Notes under the pieces: generated by a model
What the model was told of the DNA's origin: nothing
Seen by the model: the letters and a program-made list of their open reading frames with translations, nothing else
Databases searched by the model: none
DNA from: Desarmillaria ectypa
Lineage: Eukaryota > Basidiomycota > Agaricomycetes > Agaricales > Physalacriaceae
Reading direction: 5' to 3'
Assembly (NCBI GenBank): GCA_030407005.1
Contig: JAUDYN010000010.1
Coordinates: 372,001 to 436,000, forward strand
DNA: 64,000 nucleotides
Made by a program: the position numbers and the translations under genes
In this document: positions 45,205 through 57,365 of the stretch, piece by piece
How positions within the stretch are numbered: position 1 is the first letter of the stretch
Layout: every line of letters starts with the position of its first letter

Positions 45205-47892
45205 ACACGTGATCCTTTCTTCAGTTGTTGGTAATACCAGTGCTCAGAAATGTTCTGGGGATAGAATGACAACATCTTGATTGTCTTCTTTTCCCTGATC
45301 GTGATCATCTCGTCTGCTGAGAAGATTGGCCTTTTGGTTAGCAGTTCCGGCTTTGTGTTGAAGAACAAAGTGGTACTCTGCTAGTTCGGTAACCCACCGA
45401 GCTTGTCCGCGATTCAACTTCTGGGGTTTCCGGAAGTATTGGAGATTCTGGTGGTCAGTCCAGATCTCGATGATCTCTTTGGCGCCCATAAGGTAATGAT
45501 GCCATTCTTCTAGTGCTAGCATGATTGCTAGCAACTCTTTGTCATAGATTTCATAGTTACGCTCGGTGACAGTGAGTACTTTTGACATGAAGGCAACTGG
45601 TCTCCATTTGCCCTCCTTTTCTTGACTTAGGACAGCGCCAATGGCTCCATCACTAGCGTTGGCTTCGACTCGGAACTTTCCATTGTCTGAGGGAATTGTA
45701 AGAACTATGTTTGTTGTCATCAACTTTTTGAGTTGATTAAATGCTTGTTCCTGTTCTGACCCCCACGTCCAGTCTATCTTTCTGGTTAACTGAATAAGGG
45801 GACGTACTACCTTGGAGTAGTCCTTGATAAACTTCCAATAGAAGTTCATGAATCCTAAGAAGGATTGTAGTTCCTTCTTCTTTGTCAGAGTGGGCCATTC
45901 AGCTATGCCCACAATCTTGACTGGGTCCATGTGAATGGCATCTTCGCTAATGATCACCCCAAGGTATTCGGTCTCGAGTACCTCAAATTTGCATTTCTCT
46001 GCTTTGAGGAACAACTTGTTCTCTCAAAGACATTGGAGTACTTGTTGTACTATGTTTCAGTGTTTGGACAAGGACTTTGTGAATATGAGTATATCATTGA
46101 GGTAAATCGTGACTTTTCCTCCAGCTATCAAATCCTTGAATATGTCATTCATCATCCACTGGAACGTGGCTGGTGAGTTTGTAAGTCCAAAGAACATAAC
46201 CGTAGGCTCAAAGAGTCCTCGATTAGTTCTGAATGCGGCTTTTTCTTCATCTCCATCTCAAATACAGACATTGTTATATCCCCAGTGGACGTCCAGCTTG
46301 GAGAAATACTTGGCTCCCCGTAGTTTGTCAATAAGCTCGGAGATGAGCAGAAGGGGATAACGATTCTTAATCGTCATTTTGTTCAGTTTCTGGTAATCCT
46401 GAACCGGTCGTAGGGAGCCATCCTTTTTCTTGATGAAGAAGAAAGGAGATGCGAAGGGAGATTTCAAGGGACGGATATGTCCCGAGTCCAAGTTCTCATT
46501 TAAGAACTTGTCCAGTTGTTCTTGCTCATTTCAGTTGAGTGGGTACACTTTGCAGTCCAAGGTAGATTTCGCGTTGGGGACCAATTCAATTGCATGGTCC
46601 CAGGGTCTTCTTTCTGGTAACTCGTCAAAGCTTTCTTTAGAGAATAGATCTCTGAAGCTCTGATACTGAGGAGGCACGAGCTCCTCAAATGTCTGTTTCG
46701 GCTTTTCAGCATTGGCGGCTGCAGCCAACTCATTCGCATGATGGATGGCATGAAGTATGATTTCTTCTTGCATATTGATGGCAAGAATACTCTCTTCTTC
46801 TTCGAGCTCTTCATCCCATCGATCTTCTTCATCTGTGTTGGGCAGAGTGAAATAGTTTTGGATGCAATGACATCATCCGAATGTCAAGGTCCCTGCCTTT
46901 CAGTTGATGAAAGGATTATGGCGTTTAAGCCAGTCATGGCCCAAGTACACGGTCTTGGAGCCTAGGTCAGTGACCGCAAGGTTAATTCATTCACTATGTC
47001 CTCCAATGGTCATTCAGAGTTCTACAAATTCTGTAACGTCCCCTGCCTTGTTGTGTGTTCCATCGGCATTATAGACTGGTATAGGGGCTGCGGCCTTCCT
47101 GGTGTCCAACCGATGTTGCTGGACATAAGTTCAGTTGATAGAGCTGCCTGTGCAGCCACTATCCAACAATGCTCGGGTTGTCAAAGTCTGTTTCCTGGTA
47201 CATGGGGAAAGTTGGATATCCACCAAGAAGTCCCGTCTGGAACTCTTGGTACCACGAATATAACGAATTGGTTCATGTAATTCATAGAGCTGTTCTCGGG
47301 CTATACTCCCTCCTGTCTTCAAGCTTTGAATAAGCTCATCATCGATTTCTCCAAGTTGTTTGGGATGTACCCAAATGGAGAGGACCGTCTTGGCGATTGC
47401 CAAATTCTTGGAGTCACGTACTGCACACATCGTCCAGTCAATTCTGAATGGTCTAAACCATTGGAAATCATTCTGCTTCCCTGTGCGTTCGGAAGCGTCT
47501 GATACCCCCTTGTTAGGATAGGTGTCTGGTTTGATGCTTCCCCTTGCATTCGGAAGGTCAATGGTTTGTGGTTCTGGTGTTCTGGATATCGGGGTACTGG
47601 CTTTGGATTGGCTGACTTGCCACATCCTAAAAGCCATATCATCTTCTTTGTCGGGTACTTCAACGATAGTAGTTCTGCTGGAATGCCCCCTTTTTACCAC
47701 CTGGGTGCTAGCGGGATCCTGTCCCTTTCGGGGTACAGCCGCTGATGGGAATTTGTCAGCCAGCTTGCCTTCATATCCCTGATCAGTACCCCTGTGTTCT
47801 TCGGCCAGCACTACTTTCGATGGAGTTTGAATTTCCTTGGTCATTGACTCCCAGCTAGTGCCTAAGGTGACCTTCGCACATTTGCAACCCAT
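45205..47892 (-). pseudogene. Element A protease, reverse transcriptase and RNase H (degenerate)
   Basis: Protease: LLDSGCTGSSIN (~47185-47140) followed at once by TGA where CGA (Arg) is expected. [21 protein letters not shown] (~46450), [11 protein letters not shown] then [11 protein letters not shown] at ~46105-46080 in place of YLDDILIF (Asn codon 46096-46098). RNase H: VEANASDGAIGAVLSQ with Asn (45658-45660) in place of the first catalytic Asp, then YEIYDKELLAIMLALEEW and WTDHQNLQYF. Domain order and motif spacing are those of Ty3/gypsy pol. Several stops make it non-coding now. Confidence 0.88.
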
Positions 47893-48602
47893 ACCAGTCT
47901 GGTTTGGGTAACCCTGCCCTCTTTTTATTGCCTGGGTGCTAGCAACTTCCTTCCTGTCAGCTTTGATCCTGTGACTTGCCGGCCCAGTTTGATACTCAGC
48001 TTCGTCAAGTTTTCCACTCCCCAGACCGGTTTGTCCGGGTAGTCAGTCCTAGCCTTGGTTAGAGGCACTGTCCTGGTCCTCCGCCGACCCTGGCGGAACT
48101 GGTGAGCTTGCCCCACCACTCGAGGTGGGTACTGGGACGGTTGGACTTCTGGGAGGCCCAAAGGAGTCCTGCCTACTGGTCCCTGCTCGTCGCTGTGCGC
48201 TCAGCGGCATATCTGGTGAGCTCTGCTCATTGGACTTTGTTGCGGTGCCAACACCACTTGGCAAGTCCCGCTCCAGTTCATCGGAGGCTTGGGATTTATC
48301 ACTACAGATACTTGTGTCAGCATCTTCTAGGAGGATGATGTACCTGTTTGTTCTTGCTGATTCTTGATTGGTCTTTGGCTTCTGTGAAGTCATGGATATA
48401 TTCTTTTTCATATGTAATAGTCTGTTTTCATAATAGTCAGTCCGACCCATGGAAACCGAGGACACACCTTGAGACTTGGGCATGCAAGAGGAATTGAACC
48501 CTTGATGCCCTACTCTTTTACCTCCTCAATCTTGGAGGTGCTCGGCACCACTGTGTCAGTGGGCCCCACGTATCTCACAACGTTTTTCTCTTTTCTCATA
48601 GG

Positions 48603-51008
48603 GCAATCCCTGCTCAGGTGACCCTTTTGGTCGCACCTGAAACAGCACCCCTCAGCTCATTGCCAGTCTAGGTCCATGGGCTTCCCTGCCCCTCTGTACA
48701 TCATCCACTTACCGGTTCCAGCATCACGACTGGTTCCTCCACTCCCAGCAGTCGGCTTTGGAGCCGAGGAACTTGTCGCCCCAGTGGTGTTCTTGCCGCT
48801 GGGCTACTGTTGTTGGGGATGTGGGCCTTGCTTCTGGCCATCCCGAGGCATACTCGTGGTCTGGTCAAAGACCCATTTCCACTGACACTCTTCATACATC
48901 CGGAGGGTGCGTTCCTTCCATTCCGGATATGAGTGTGGAATACTCATGCCCATGTTTGATATAAAGGTCATATATGAACTAGGCACTCCTAGTCGCACCG
49001 CCTTCACCATTGCACTGCATTCGGCTTCATCAGTCCTTCGGCCTGCTAGCTTGGCTTCTTCCTCAAGCTTCTGGAAGTAGTGGGAGGCAGGCTGTGCTCC
49101 CATGCGCAAGTTGAACATGCACTTTTCATGAATTTCCTCGATTGTGGGATCTCGGAATTGTTGTGTGACCAGGTCTACGAAGTCAGCCCAGTTGGGGTAT
49201 CTGAAATGAGTGGTGGTGCTGTCGAAGGCATCGCCTACCCAGTACTCGGGTCTCTTGTAGACCCACCAGTCCTTGGCAGCACCCTCGAAGTGGGACGTTG
49301 CGAATAATACCAGGTGTGATGGCACCTGGAAGTAGTGTTGGAACACTTCGAAATAGGTGATACAATCGCCTATGAAGCATTCAATATCGTCATGATCCCC
49401 CTTGAATGGGGTGGGGACCTTGACAAGGGTTGGCTTGATGCCCAGATAGGGGGCATCAGCGGCAGCATTCCCGACAGGATTCGGGATGGGGTCAGGAGGT
49501 CCCTGACTGGGGGGCATTCTTGGGATTGAATATCGATCTGGCCTAGGATCCGGGTAGCCTCTTGGTGGTCCCATCAGTCTTCCCCTTTCCGGTTCTTTCT
49601 CCTTCTCCTGATCCTTCAGGTAGTCTGCCAGTGTTTTGCAGGCAGAGTCTTCCCTGTCGAGTTCTTCACACATCTCCGCGATGCACTGTTCCTTTTCCAA
49701 CAACTCACTTCTCATCTGTTGTCAGACTTCTTCTGCTGTGGCAGGGGTTCTTGATGCCCCTGCAGTGGCACTTCCTGCAGGGGCTCCTTCGGCTTCCATT
49801 TCTTCTCCTGCCCCTGCAAAGAGAAGACTACCACCCTGATAGGGGTGGTATCCTTGGTGACACACCCTATGATGCAGGGGCAAATCAGGGAGTGGTCATG
49901 GGTTCGCGACCGGGGTATCTGGTGGATGATCCGGATATATTTTGTATTGGGGATGGTGGTATTCCATCCCACCATAGTAACCTGTATCATAGGTTAACGT
50001 ATCATACTGGGGCCTTTGCCCCCAATCATTCCTCTCTTGCCACCTCCAATCTCCATAGGTGCTGGAGGGTTCTCTCCAGTTCCCACTGCTTGTCTGCATC
50101 TCTGGGCCAAAGCCCTGGAAAGAAATCCCCTGCGGAGGGGCAGAAAATGGCCCGGTCATGATTGGCTTGTATCTGGGCATTGACAATGTCAGCCCTGGCA
50201 GAGCTGGGCCCATCAAAGGGAATTCTGATGGGGTCGCCCCTGTTAAGGGCCAACCACTCATTCATCTCGATCCTGGGTTCTTCCCAGAGATCATAGGCTT
50301 TGATGTCTCTTCGTCGAACTTCCCAGGCTGCAGTCTGGAAGGGACCGAAAATTCTTCAGTTGACCTCGGAGAGGTCAGGCCAGATGAAGTCTTCCCCGTG
50401 CGGGTTGAAGGGGTTGTCGGCGGCATGGGGAGGGGCTGGGACTGGGGCGTTGTCTCTGACGATGTCGTTGTTGGACTCATCATTGGAGATTTCGATGACA
50501 GGGAGAGAGGAGAGAGAGATGGACTCTCCTTCCTCTGGCCATGTCTCACGGCCCCAGGGGCTGTAAGGGTGGTTTCGATCCATGGCGAGATCATCAGGGT
50601 GGTGGGGTCCAGAGTATCCGGACCTTCTACTATCATCGCTGTCAGGCGATGGGGAATCTGATCTCCACTGGGATATGTGGAGGGTGGGGGTTCTTGGATG
50701 AGGGGGGAGGCCAGGGTATGTGGGTGGGGGATCATCGAGTGCAAGCCGAATGTCCTGCACATATTATTGGGCTGCTGTGCGGGTGGCTGTTGGTCGCTCC
50801 AGTGCAACAGTGGGTTGTTCCATCCGGTAACAGAGGAGGACAGCTCTCACGTTATGTACACAGGTGGAGGAGGGCCCGGGAGTCAGGGGCCTTGAATCTG
50901 CACTCTCCTCAGAGGAGGAGGCAATTGTGAAGTGGGCATGAGGGCAGATGAGTGATACTGCCTCTCATTCTCCCAATCTTGCAGGGGGTATCCCCCTGGG
51001 AACGACAT
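48603..51008 (-). pseudogene. Element A gag with CCHC zinc knuckle (broken frame)
   Basis: Starts at MSFPGGYPLQDWENERQY (51008). A proline-rich N-terminal half contains stops and frame changes. The longest intact part (49715-48804) has the capsid core: FKGDHDDIECFIGDCITYFE, FATSHFEGAAKDWWVYKRPE, FVDLVTQQFRDP, MGAQPASHYFQKLEEEAKL. The knuckle CFRCDQKGHLSRDC lies at 48603-48645 in another frame. This is the typical Agaricomycete gypsy Gag. Elements C and D carry the same protein in plus orientation. Confidence 0.85.
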
Positions 51009-51150
51009 GGATGGGTAGTGGTGTGGGGCGGGGTGGTGGATTAGGTTGTCGGGCCTGCCTTTGTTGGAGCAGTGCCCGGATTTCTTCCTCATAGATTAAT
51101 ACGGCGAGGACCGTAAAGAATGATAGTAGTATGGTGCCGCCAAGAGACAT
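50965..51150 (-). CDS. Element A short hydrophobic ORF upstream of gag
   Basis: 61 codons from ATG 51150, starting MSLGGTILLSFFTVLAVLIY then EEEIRALLQQRQ: one predicted membrane segment followed by a charged, basic tail. It overlaps the start of gag (51008) in another frame. Elements B (~61238-61350) and C (54382-54498) carry the same segment, ...FFTILAVLVYEEEIR and ...FTGIFVLAYEEEL, at the same place. I know of no named equivalent in Ty3/gypsy elements. Function unknown. Confidence 0.6.
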   Translation of the reverse strand: MSLGGTILLSFFTVLAVLIYEEEIRALLQQRQARQPNPPPRPTPLPIHVVPRGIPPARLGE

Positions 51151-51237
51151 GGTTCAAGGTTCTGAGGGGTTTCTTTCTTCTCTGGGCATGAAGAAGTACT
51201 TCTATATGGCTAGCATTACAGAAGCATGGAAGGGAAT

Positions 51238-51250
51238 ATCTCTTGTTTAA
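51238..51250 (-). promoter_or_regulatory. Element A primer-binding site (self-priming)
   Basis: The minus strand reads TTAAACAAGAGAT immediately after the 5' LTR. It is the exact reverse complement of ATCTCTTGTTTAA in the LTR (51405-51393, minus), which lies 34 nt from the TATA box and so would be the mRNA 5' end. This is the Tf1-type arrangement in which the transcript primes its own reverse transcription. Confidence 0.8.
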
Positions 51251-51673
51251 TGTTAGGCACTGACTTGGACACGTGACTTGGGGCAGTCAGCTGATCTCTC
51301 TAGGCCATTATGCGTTCGAACAATCACCCAAAGTGAGAGATAGAAGCCAATAGCCTTCTGTGTTGTGTAAACAAGAAGTATATGGTTGTAATTTAAACAA
51401 GAGATAGAGTACAACTGTCTAGTTTACTCTGTTTATATAGTATTTCTATGGCGTTATATTTAGATGAAATGCTACGGTCCATGCACAAATGGTGTTGAAG
51501 TAGAATGATCCGAGAGGATCATAGAACCAATAGAGAGCATCTAGGGTGACAGATGGTGAGAATGAGGGTTGTAGCTGGCAAATAGCTGGATACGAGTCAG
51601 TTTCTTGAATAGATTAGATGGATGAGTCATGAATATGACTCGGATAAGATAAGATAATGGAAAAATCGTAACA
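51251..51673 (-). repeat. Element A 5' LTR
   Basis: 423 bp; partner of 41721-42143. TATATAAAC on the minus strand (51439-51431) is the promoter TATA box. Inferred transcript start ~51405. Confidence 0.92.
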
Positions 51674-53927
51674 GATACTGCTGATGTCTTGGCTACTCTT
51701 TTTCCAACTGCTTATTTCTCCTGCTGTTTCATGCTCCATTTTTGATGGATGTATTCCAGCCAATCTAGATGTAGAGGCACATTGTCAATTAGATGTTACT
51801 GACTTCTAGATTTGATGAGAGTATGCTTCAAATACTAAGAAGATTTTATGCAATATCAGTCCTTTTTAGCAATGCTGTCCAATCTCTCTTAGGCTGACTC
51901 TAATTTTTCGACAGATAGGCAGTTGAAATTTGAAGATGTCACTCACCTCATGTGTATTTTAATGACTGATCAGAATAAACATTAAAATTACTTACATTAC
52001 TATTGTAGCTGTCAAGGACTCAGTCAGACTAAATATCTTGGAGGGCTGTCATTGCTGAAAAGTACTCATTCTTATGAACAAGTGGTGCATATGCATAGCA
52101 AGCTCTGACTTTGTAAGAAATATTTTCAGCATCCCATTCTAATATACATATCTGAGTCAGTGAACTTGAATAGATACTAGCTCTGCATGTTTGGAGTAGC
52201 ATCAACTGCATTGACTGCAAATTCATAGACATGAAAATTTGCAGAAGTATCTGCTACTTAGATAGATGTCTGATAGATGTCAGCATCTCTAGACTATTAT
52301 TGGACATAGATTGACCTATGAAAATTTGCTATATGTAGACTTGGGAAAATCTTTGGTTGAGAGTAAGCAGACATTGTGATCTGTAGGAATATCAGCAGAT
52401 GTGCTCTTTGAAAAGAGCAGTCAAACTTCTTAAAATGTTTTTTCCCCTAGTTATAAAACTAGGGCATAGACTATATATTAGGGACACATTGATTCATTTT
52501 CATTTTTTTTTCACTTAGATAGTTGAGCTCTTGCTCCTGTAACTTTGGTCTGCTTTGTTCCTCTCCCATTGTTTACTTATAATGTCCACAAACCAAAGAG
52601 TCAATCTAGCTGACTATATAAAAGAGATCATCTTTCAGCTTTCTGAGGCTGGTGACAAAAACCTCAGATATAAAGAATGGACTTAGGATGAGAATGGAAT
52701 CTATGTGGATATCCCTGTAACTTCTGTTTTGTTTTGTTTTTTGAACTAATAATAGTTTTTATCAGGACACTATTAGTCATCAGGAATCATAACAATATTT
52801 CCTACACTGAGACCCTAAACTGTCCAATATGTTACAGCATATATCTCAGTGACTTCACCTTAAAAGCTGACATAGAGTTATAGATATCTTATAGGAAGAT
52901 TATAACAAACTTAATGTATAGTGTAATTCCTTTCCATTTATCTGTCTATGCTAATTAATATATTGCTTAGCATCCATGCAACATATTTTCAGAGAACAAA
53001 AATGCTGATGAGGCAACTGAGATCTATTCAGAAGGATTAGTTGATGGGGAAGGAAAGAAAGTGACCAGGCAGAAGATCAATACTTTGGGCTATGGTGGAA
53101 GAACTTACTATGGCAAGCTCATTTCACCAATAGTCCCTGCAAAATAATCCATGGTTGTATTCCTATTGAGCAGGATTACAGGTCTATCCTCAAAATCATT
53201 AGCACTTACTCTTGTGAAGACTTTTTAATCAATGCTGTTAGCCATCAAGTATATATGATATTTATTTATTTTACTTTGATAGTCTTAATTTAACTGATCC
53301 TTTAGATTATAAATCCTTGTTCAGTATGTAAGACTACCAATGTCTCTTGTTGGACCTATCAGGGTGAGTCTTTAGTATATGCTCATTGTATATGGCAGTA
53401 TTATGCTTGCTTGCTAGAGTCCACAAATATCCAAGAAAAAGGGTAGACTGTTGGTATATATTTTAGCCAGAACTATAATAAAGATGCATATGATTAAAAT
53501 AGGTATTAAGCCTAACATGGTCTAAACATAGTGTATTTGTCAATATACTGTATGTACATACATGAATGAACTTATGGAATAAATACTACATCCAATGAGT
53601 ATACCTATAGCTTAGATTTTCAAGTATTGAAATCTCTAGTTTGTCTTGATCTCTGTACTCACTCCTGCTACACTATCTCTCATGGCTGTATTTTGATGAG
53701 CTTATCAGATAGTGTATAGTCTGTTTACATCTATTAATCTTTTATATTGTTATAACTGCAATATATCTACACATGTAATTTTACAATCTGCCATCATATG
53801 CACAGCTGCTAAGACACAGTGAGTGAGCAGGAGATAAATGATGAGACAACATAAATACTATATGAGGACTTAATAAAAAGCTAAGTTAGATCAGAAGAAG
53901 CAGAGAATATTAAATAGTACTTAGTCA
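51674..53927. other. AT-rich, CpG-poor ancient transposon-like DNA (right part)
   Basis: Continuous with 40829-41720 before element A inserted. Isolated peptide-like stretches occur (from ATG ~52582, STNQRVNLADYIKEIIFQL; near 53085, TLGYGGRTYYGKLISP) but frames break and no family is recognised. The sequence is almost free of CpG. It could be a DNA-transposon relic. Confidence 0.35.
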
Positions 53928-54321
53928 TGTTATGATTTTTCCATTATCTTATTTAATTCCATATCATGACACTTTGCATCATCAATGTATCACCCAAAAT
54001 GCTGCCATTCAGTTCTATCAATCCTTTCATGTCTCATCTATTCCTAATAGCCTCACCATGGTTGGACTATCATCACATGACTCTTATGGTTTCATGCATG
54101 TATACCATCATTTCACCTATTATTAGCTTGATGCTTTTCATATATAAGTAGAGTAGTTGTTGTACATACTGTCTATCTTTTGACTAAATTCAATCCATAT
54201 ACCTCTGCTACACAACTCTAAAGATCCTGCCACTCTCTTATTAAGGGTGATTGTCCAAATGCAAGACAGCCCAAAGAACAGTGCTTGATCCCAAGACCAC
54301 ATGTTAGACAGGGTCATAACA
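53928..54321 (+). repeat. Element C 5' LTR
   Basis: 394 bp, TGTTATG...CATAACA. TATATAAG at 54141-54148; self-primer donor ATCTTTTGACTAA at 54175-54187, 34 nt downstream of the TATA box. Confidence 0.85.
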
Positions 54322-54334
54322 TTAGTCAAAAGAT
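54322..54334 (+). promoter_or_regulatory. Element C primer-binding site (self-priming)
   Basis: TTAGTCAAAAGAT abuts the LTR and is the exact reverse complement of ATCTTTTGACTAA (54175-54187) in the same element. The 14th base no longer pairs. Confidence 0.8.
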
Positions 54335-54381
54335 TACCACCCACTCCTTTCTATGCTAGCCATAAAAGCAGCAACAGATTT

Positions 54382-54498
54382 ATGCCTGAACAGAATGATG
54401 ACAGAAAAACAATCACCCTTAGCATTGCAATCAGCAGTGCCACCCTCCTCATAATCTTCACTGGCATTTTTGTACTAGCATATGAAGAGGAACTTTGA
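54382..54498 (+). CDS. Element C short hydrophobic ORF
   Basis: 38 codons from ATG 54382; the core ATLLIIFTGIFVLAYEEEL parallels the element A and B ORFs. One membrane segment, ending at TGA just before gag (MAFPGGLLLSDW at ~54574). Confidence 0.5.
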   Translation: MPEQNDDRKTITLSIAISSATLLIIFTGIFVLAYEEEL

Positions 54499-54573
54499 AC
54501 TCTCCTCCACTAAGAGCAGTAATCTTGGTGCCCTCAACCAACACTCCCACTCCATTCACCCCATCACCCCCAA

Positions 54574-57365
54574 CATGGCCTTCCCAGGAGGCCTTCTCCT
54601 GTCAGATTGGTCACCAGAGAAGAGATACTACTCTCTCACCCCTGAGTCTGATTCACCAATATCTCCTCCTCTGAAGAGGCCATCACAAATGAGAGGATTC
54701 CAACCCCAGAACCCTCCCACATTTGGGTGGAATGACTCACCCCCACTATTGCCCAGGAACATGCAAGGAATATATGGGCTACATTTAAAGACCCCCTGCC
54801 CTAGCATTCCCATCCCCATCCCTCAACTCCAATTCCTGGTCATTTGCCTGGAACCATACACTCTGACAGTCCAGCAATGGACTAGAACCATCTCTATGGC
54901 CCCTGGGGCCATAGCATCCAGGAAAGAGGGTCCTAGCCTAGAGGAGGAACAAATTCCTCTTCCTCCCTCCCTATCATCGAGCTCTCTGATGACTCTGACA
55001 GGGAGCTCAACACTATGACCATATCCACTCTCTTCCCCCCCAACAGCCCCTTTAACACTAACAGGGCTGACTACAGCTGGCCAGAGCTCTCTGAGATTGA
55101 TAGGGACCTATTTGGCCCCTTCAGGACTGCCACCTGGAATCTATGACAAGTCGACATCAAGACCTGTATGGGTTGGCCTAAGATCTGACCCAAAATGGAT
55201 GAGTGGCTGGCACTCAACCAGAGTAACCCTATATGGGGACCCAATCTGAATGCCACCATTCAGGCCCATATACACATCAACAGGCATTGGGAACTATATT
55301 CCCCAACCACAGGAGACTTAGTACCTGGGCTTTGCTCTCAGACAGTGACAGAGTGATGGGAGCTGGGGCACTCTCTTTGACAACTCTGGAGACTGGAGGT
55401 TGACAGATGGAATGAGAATGGGCACCACACCCAATTTTGATATATTTACATATGATACAAGACACTATGGCAGGCTGGGATACTCCCAGCCCCAATACAT
55501 GAATTATCCTAAATACCTCCCCAACACCCTGGCTCAACAGCCACAACCCCTGCCCAACTCACCACCACAATGTCAGGCATGTCAACAAGGTTACCACTCC
55601 TACTAGGGTGGTAGTCTTCTATTTGCAGACATGGGAGAAGATCCTGAAACAAGTACTGCCCCTGCAGGACAAATGCCAGCCACAGTGGAGAAACTCCAAC
55701 AAGCAGCTAAAACCATGCTGGCTGAGAAGGAACAGTGCATCAAGGAGATACATGAGGAACTTGCTGCAGAAGAAGTGGCCAGGAACTGAATAGTGGATTA
55801 TCTCTGTGAAGAAAAAGGTAAGAAACTGGAGTGTGAGAGGCTGACAGAGTCCCCAAGAGGACACCCCACTCCATGGTCAGATCATTTTTCGATCCCAAGA
55901 CCACCCCCTGGAAAGAGTCCCCCCGACCCTCTACCAAATCCTGTTGGGAATGCTTCTGATGGCACCCCCTATATGGGGATCAAGCCAATCCTCATGCAAC
56001 CTCTGAAGCTATTCAAGGGGGACCATGATGATATTGAACACTTTGTAGGCAATTGCATTGCCTACTTCAAAGTGTTCTGATATTATTTCCAGGTGCTGTC
56101 ACACCTGGTATTGTTTGTGACTTCCCACTTTGAGGGAGCCACCAAGGACTGGTGGGTCTACAAGAGACCCAAATTCTGGGTCAGAGATACCTATGACAGG
56201 ACCCTTGCCCATTTCTAATATCCTGTGTGAGAAGACTTCATTGATATAGTCTTCCACCAGTTTAGGGACCCTGCAATGGAGGAGGTCCATGAAAAATGAA
56301 TGTTTGACCTTTGCATGGGAACACAGCCTGCCTCCCATTACTTCCAGAAGCTGGAAGAAGAAGCTAAATTGGTGGGTCAGAGGACTGACAAACATGATTG
56401 TGGAGCAATGGTCAAGGCAGTATGCCTTGGCATTTCATCTTCATACATGATATTCATATCAAACATGGGCATCAACATTCCACATAATTACCTGGAATGG
56501 AAGGAGTGCATCATGCACATGTGTGAGGAAAGACAGCAAAAGTGGGTCTTCAATCAGACATTGGAAATTCCCTGGGATGGGCAGAAGAAGGACTCTCATC
56601 CCAACCCCCCACAACAACCCAGTGGCAAAGCCACCACTGGGGTGACAAGTTCCTCAGCCCCAAAGCCAATGGCCAATGTATGGGGGATCAGAACACCCAA
56701 TGGAAGTTGATTGAAGAAAAGCCAAGGGAAGATGCTTCAGATATAATGAGAAGGGCCACATGGCCAAGGACTGCCCCAAGAAAAGGGATTACAAGAACAT
56801 TCAGTCAGTAGGGCCCACTAATAAAGTGGTGCCACCTATGGCCAAGATTGAGGAGGAAAAAGATTAGGTTGACAAGGGTTTGATTCCCCTTGCTCGACCA
56901 GATCCTCCAGTGGTGAGTCCTTGGTTTCCATGGGTTGGACTTATGTACACACTTTAGGACATTTAAATATGCAAAAAAAAATATATGACTTTGTTTCAGA
57001 CTCTGCAACCAAAGACCCCCAAAGAATCAAAAAAGAACAGGTATGTCACACTTTTAGAAGATGCTGACACAATTATCTATAGTGAATCCTAAGCCCCCAA
57101 CAAAGTGCTGGCACTGCCATGAAGTCTAATGAGTCTGCTATATGAGACTCACCAGATACACAGGTAAAACTGCAGACTGGGGTCATTAGATGGGATGCCC
57201 TTGAGCCTCTGAAGCCAAACACCCCTGCACCCTCATTTAGGGAGCCAAGTCCAAACCCAGCTTTTCCAGGGCCATTGGGGGAAAACAAGTGCCCACCAAG
57301 GCCAAACCTGAGAAATTGAGGGCCCTCCTTCAAGATGGGCACATCATCCTCCTGACTATGTGCAC
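54574..57365 (+). pseudogene. Element C gag and start of pol (degenerate)
   Basis: MAFPGGLLLSDWSPEKRY starts gag. The capsid core is recognisable at 55990-56560 (FKGDHDDIEHFVGNCIAYF, FVTSHFEGATKDWWVYKRP, GTQPASHYFQKLEEEAKL). The knuckle at ~56725-56770 reads CFRYNEKGHMAKDC, with its second Cys now Tyr. Downstream it aligns with 60240-60730 of element D. Numerous stops. Confidence 0.8.

Larger units (their letters stand above)
41721..51673 (-). mobile_element. Element A: complete but inactive chromodomain Ty3/gypsy retrotransposon (Tf1/sushi-type)
   Basis: 9,953 bp on the minus strand. Paired 423-bp LTRs begin TGTTA and end TAACA. Flanking 5-bp sequences are GATGC (41716-41720) and GATAC (51674-51678), a target duplication with one transition. 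Order in the sense direction: 5' LTR, self-primer binding site, short hydrophobic ORF, gag with CCHC knuckle, protease, RT, RNase H, integrase, chromodomain, polypurine tract, 3' LTR. That is the order of chromoviruses. Stops and catalytic changes at former CpG sites make it non-autonomous, and repeat I1 interrupts pol at 43845-45204. Confidence 0.9.
53928..57365 (+). mobile_element. Element C: 5' LTR, gag and start of pro of a decayed chromovirus, cut by repeat I copy 3
   Basis: Same family group as A, plus orientation. LTR, primer site, hydrophobic ORF and gag are in order. Sequence stops matching at 57365, where inverted repeat I3 begins. No 3' LTR or pol follows in this copy. CpG is nearly absent, and many codons are TGA/TAG where A has open frame. 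Confidence 0.8.

Noticed and set aside
52582..53145. Possible transposase gene in the AT-rich stretch
   Set aside because: Peptide-like fragments only, in changing frames with stops; no catalytic motif could be found, so no family is named.
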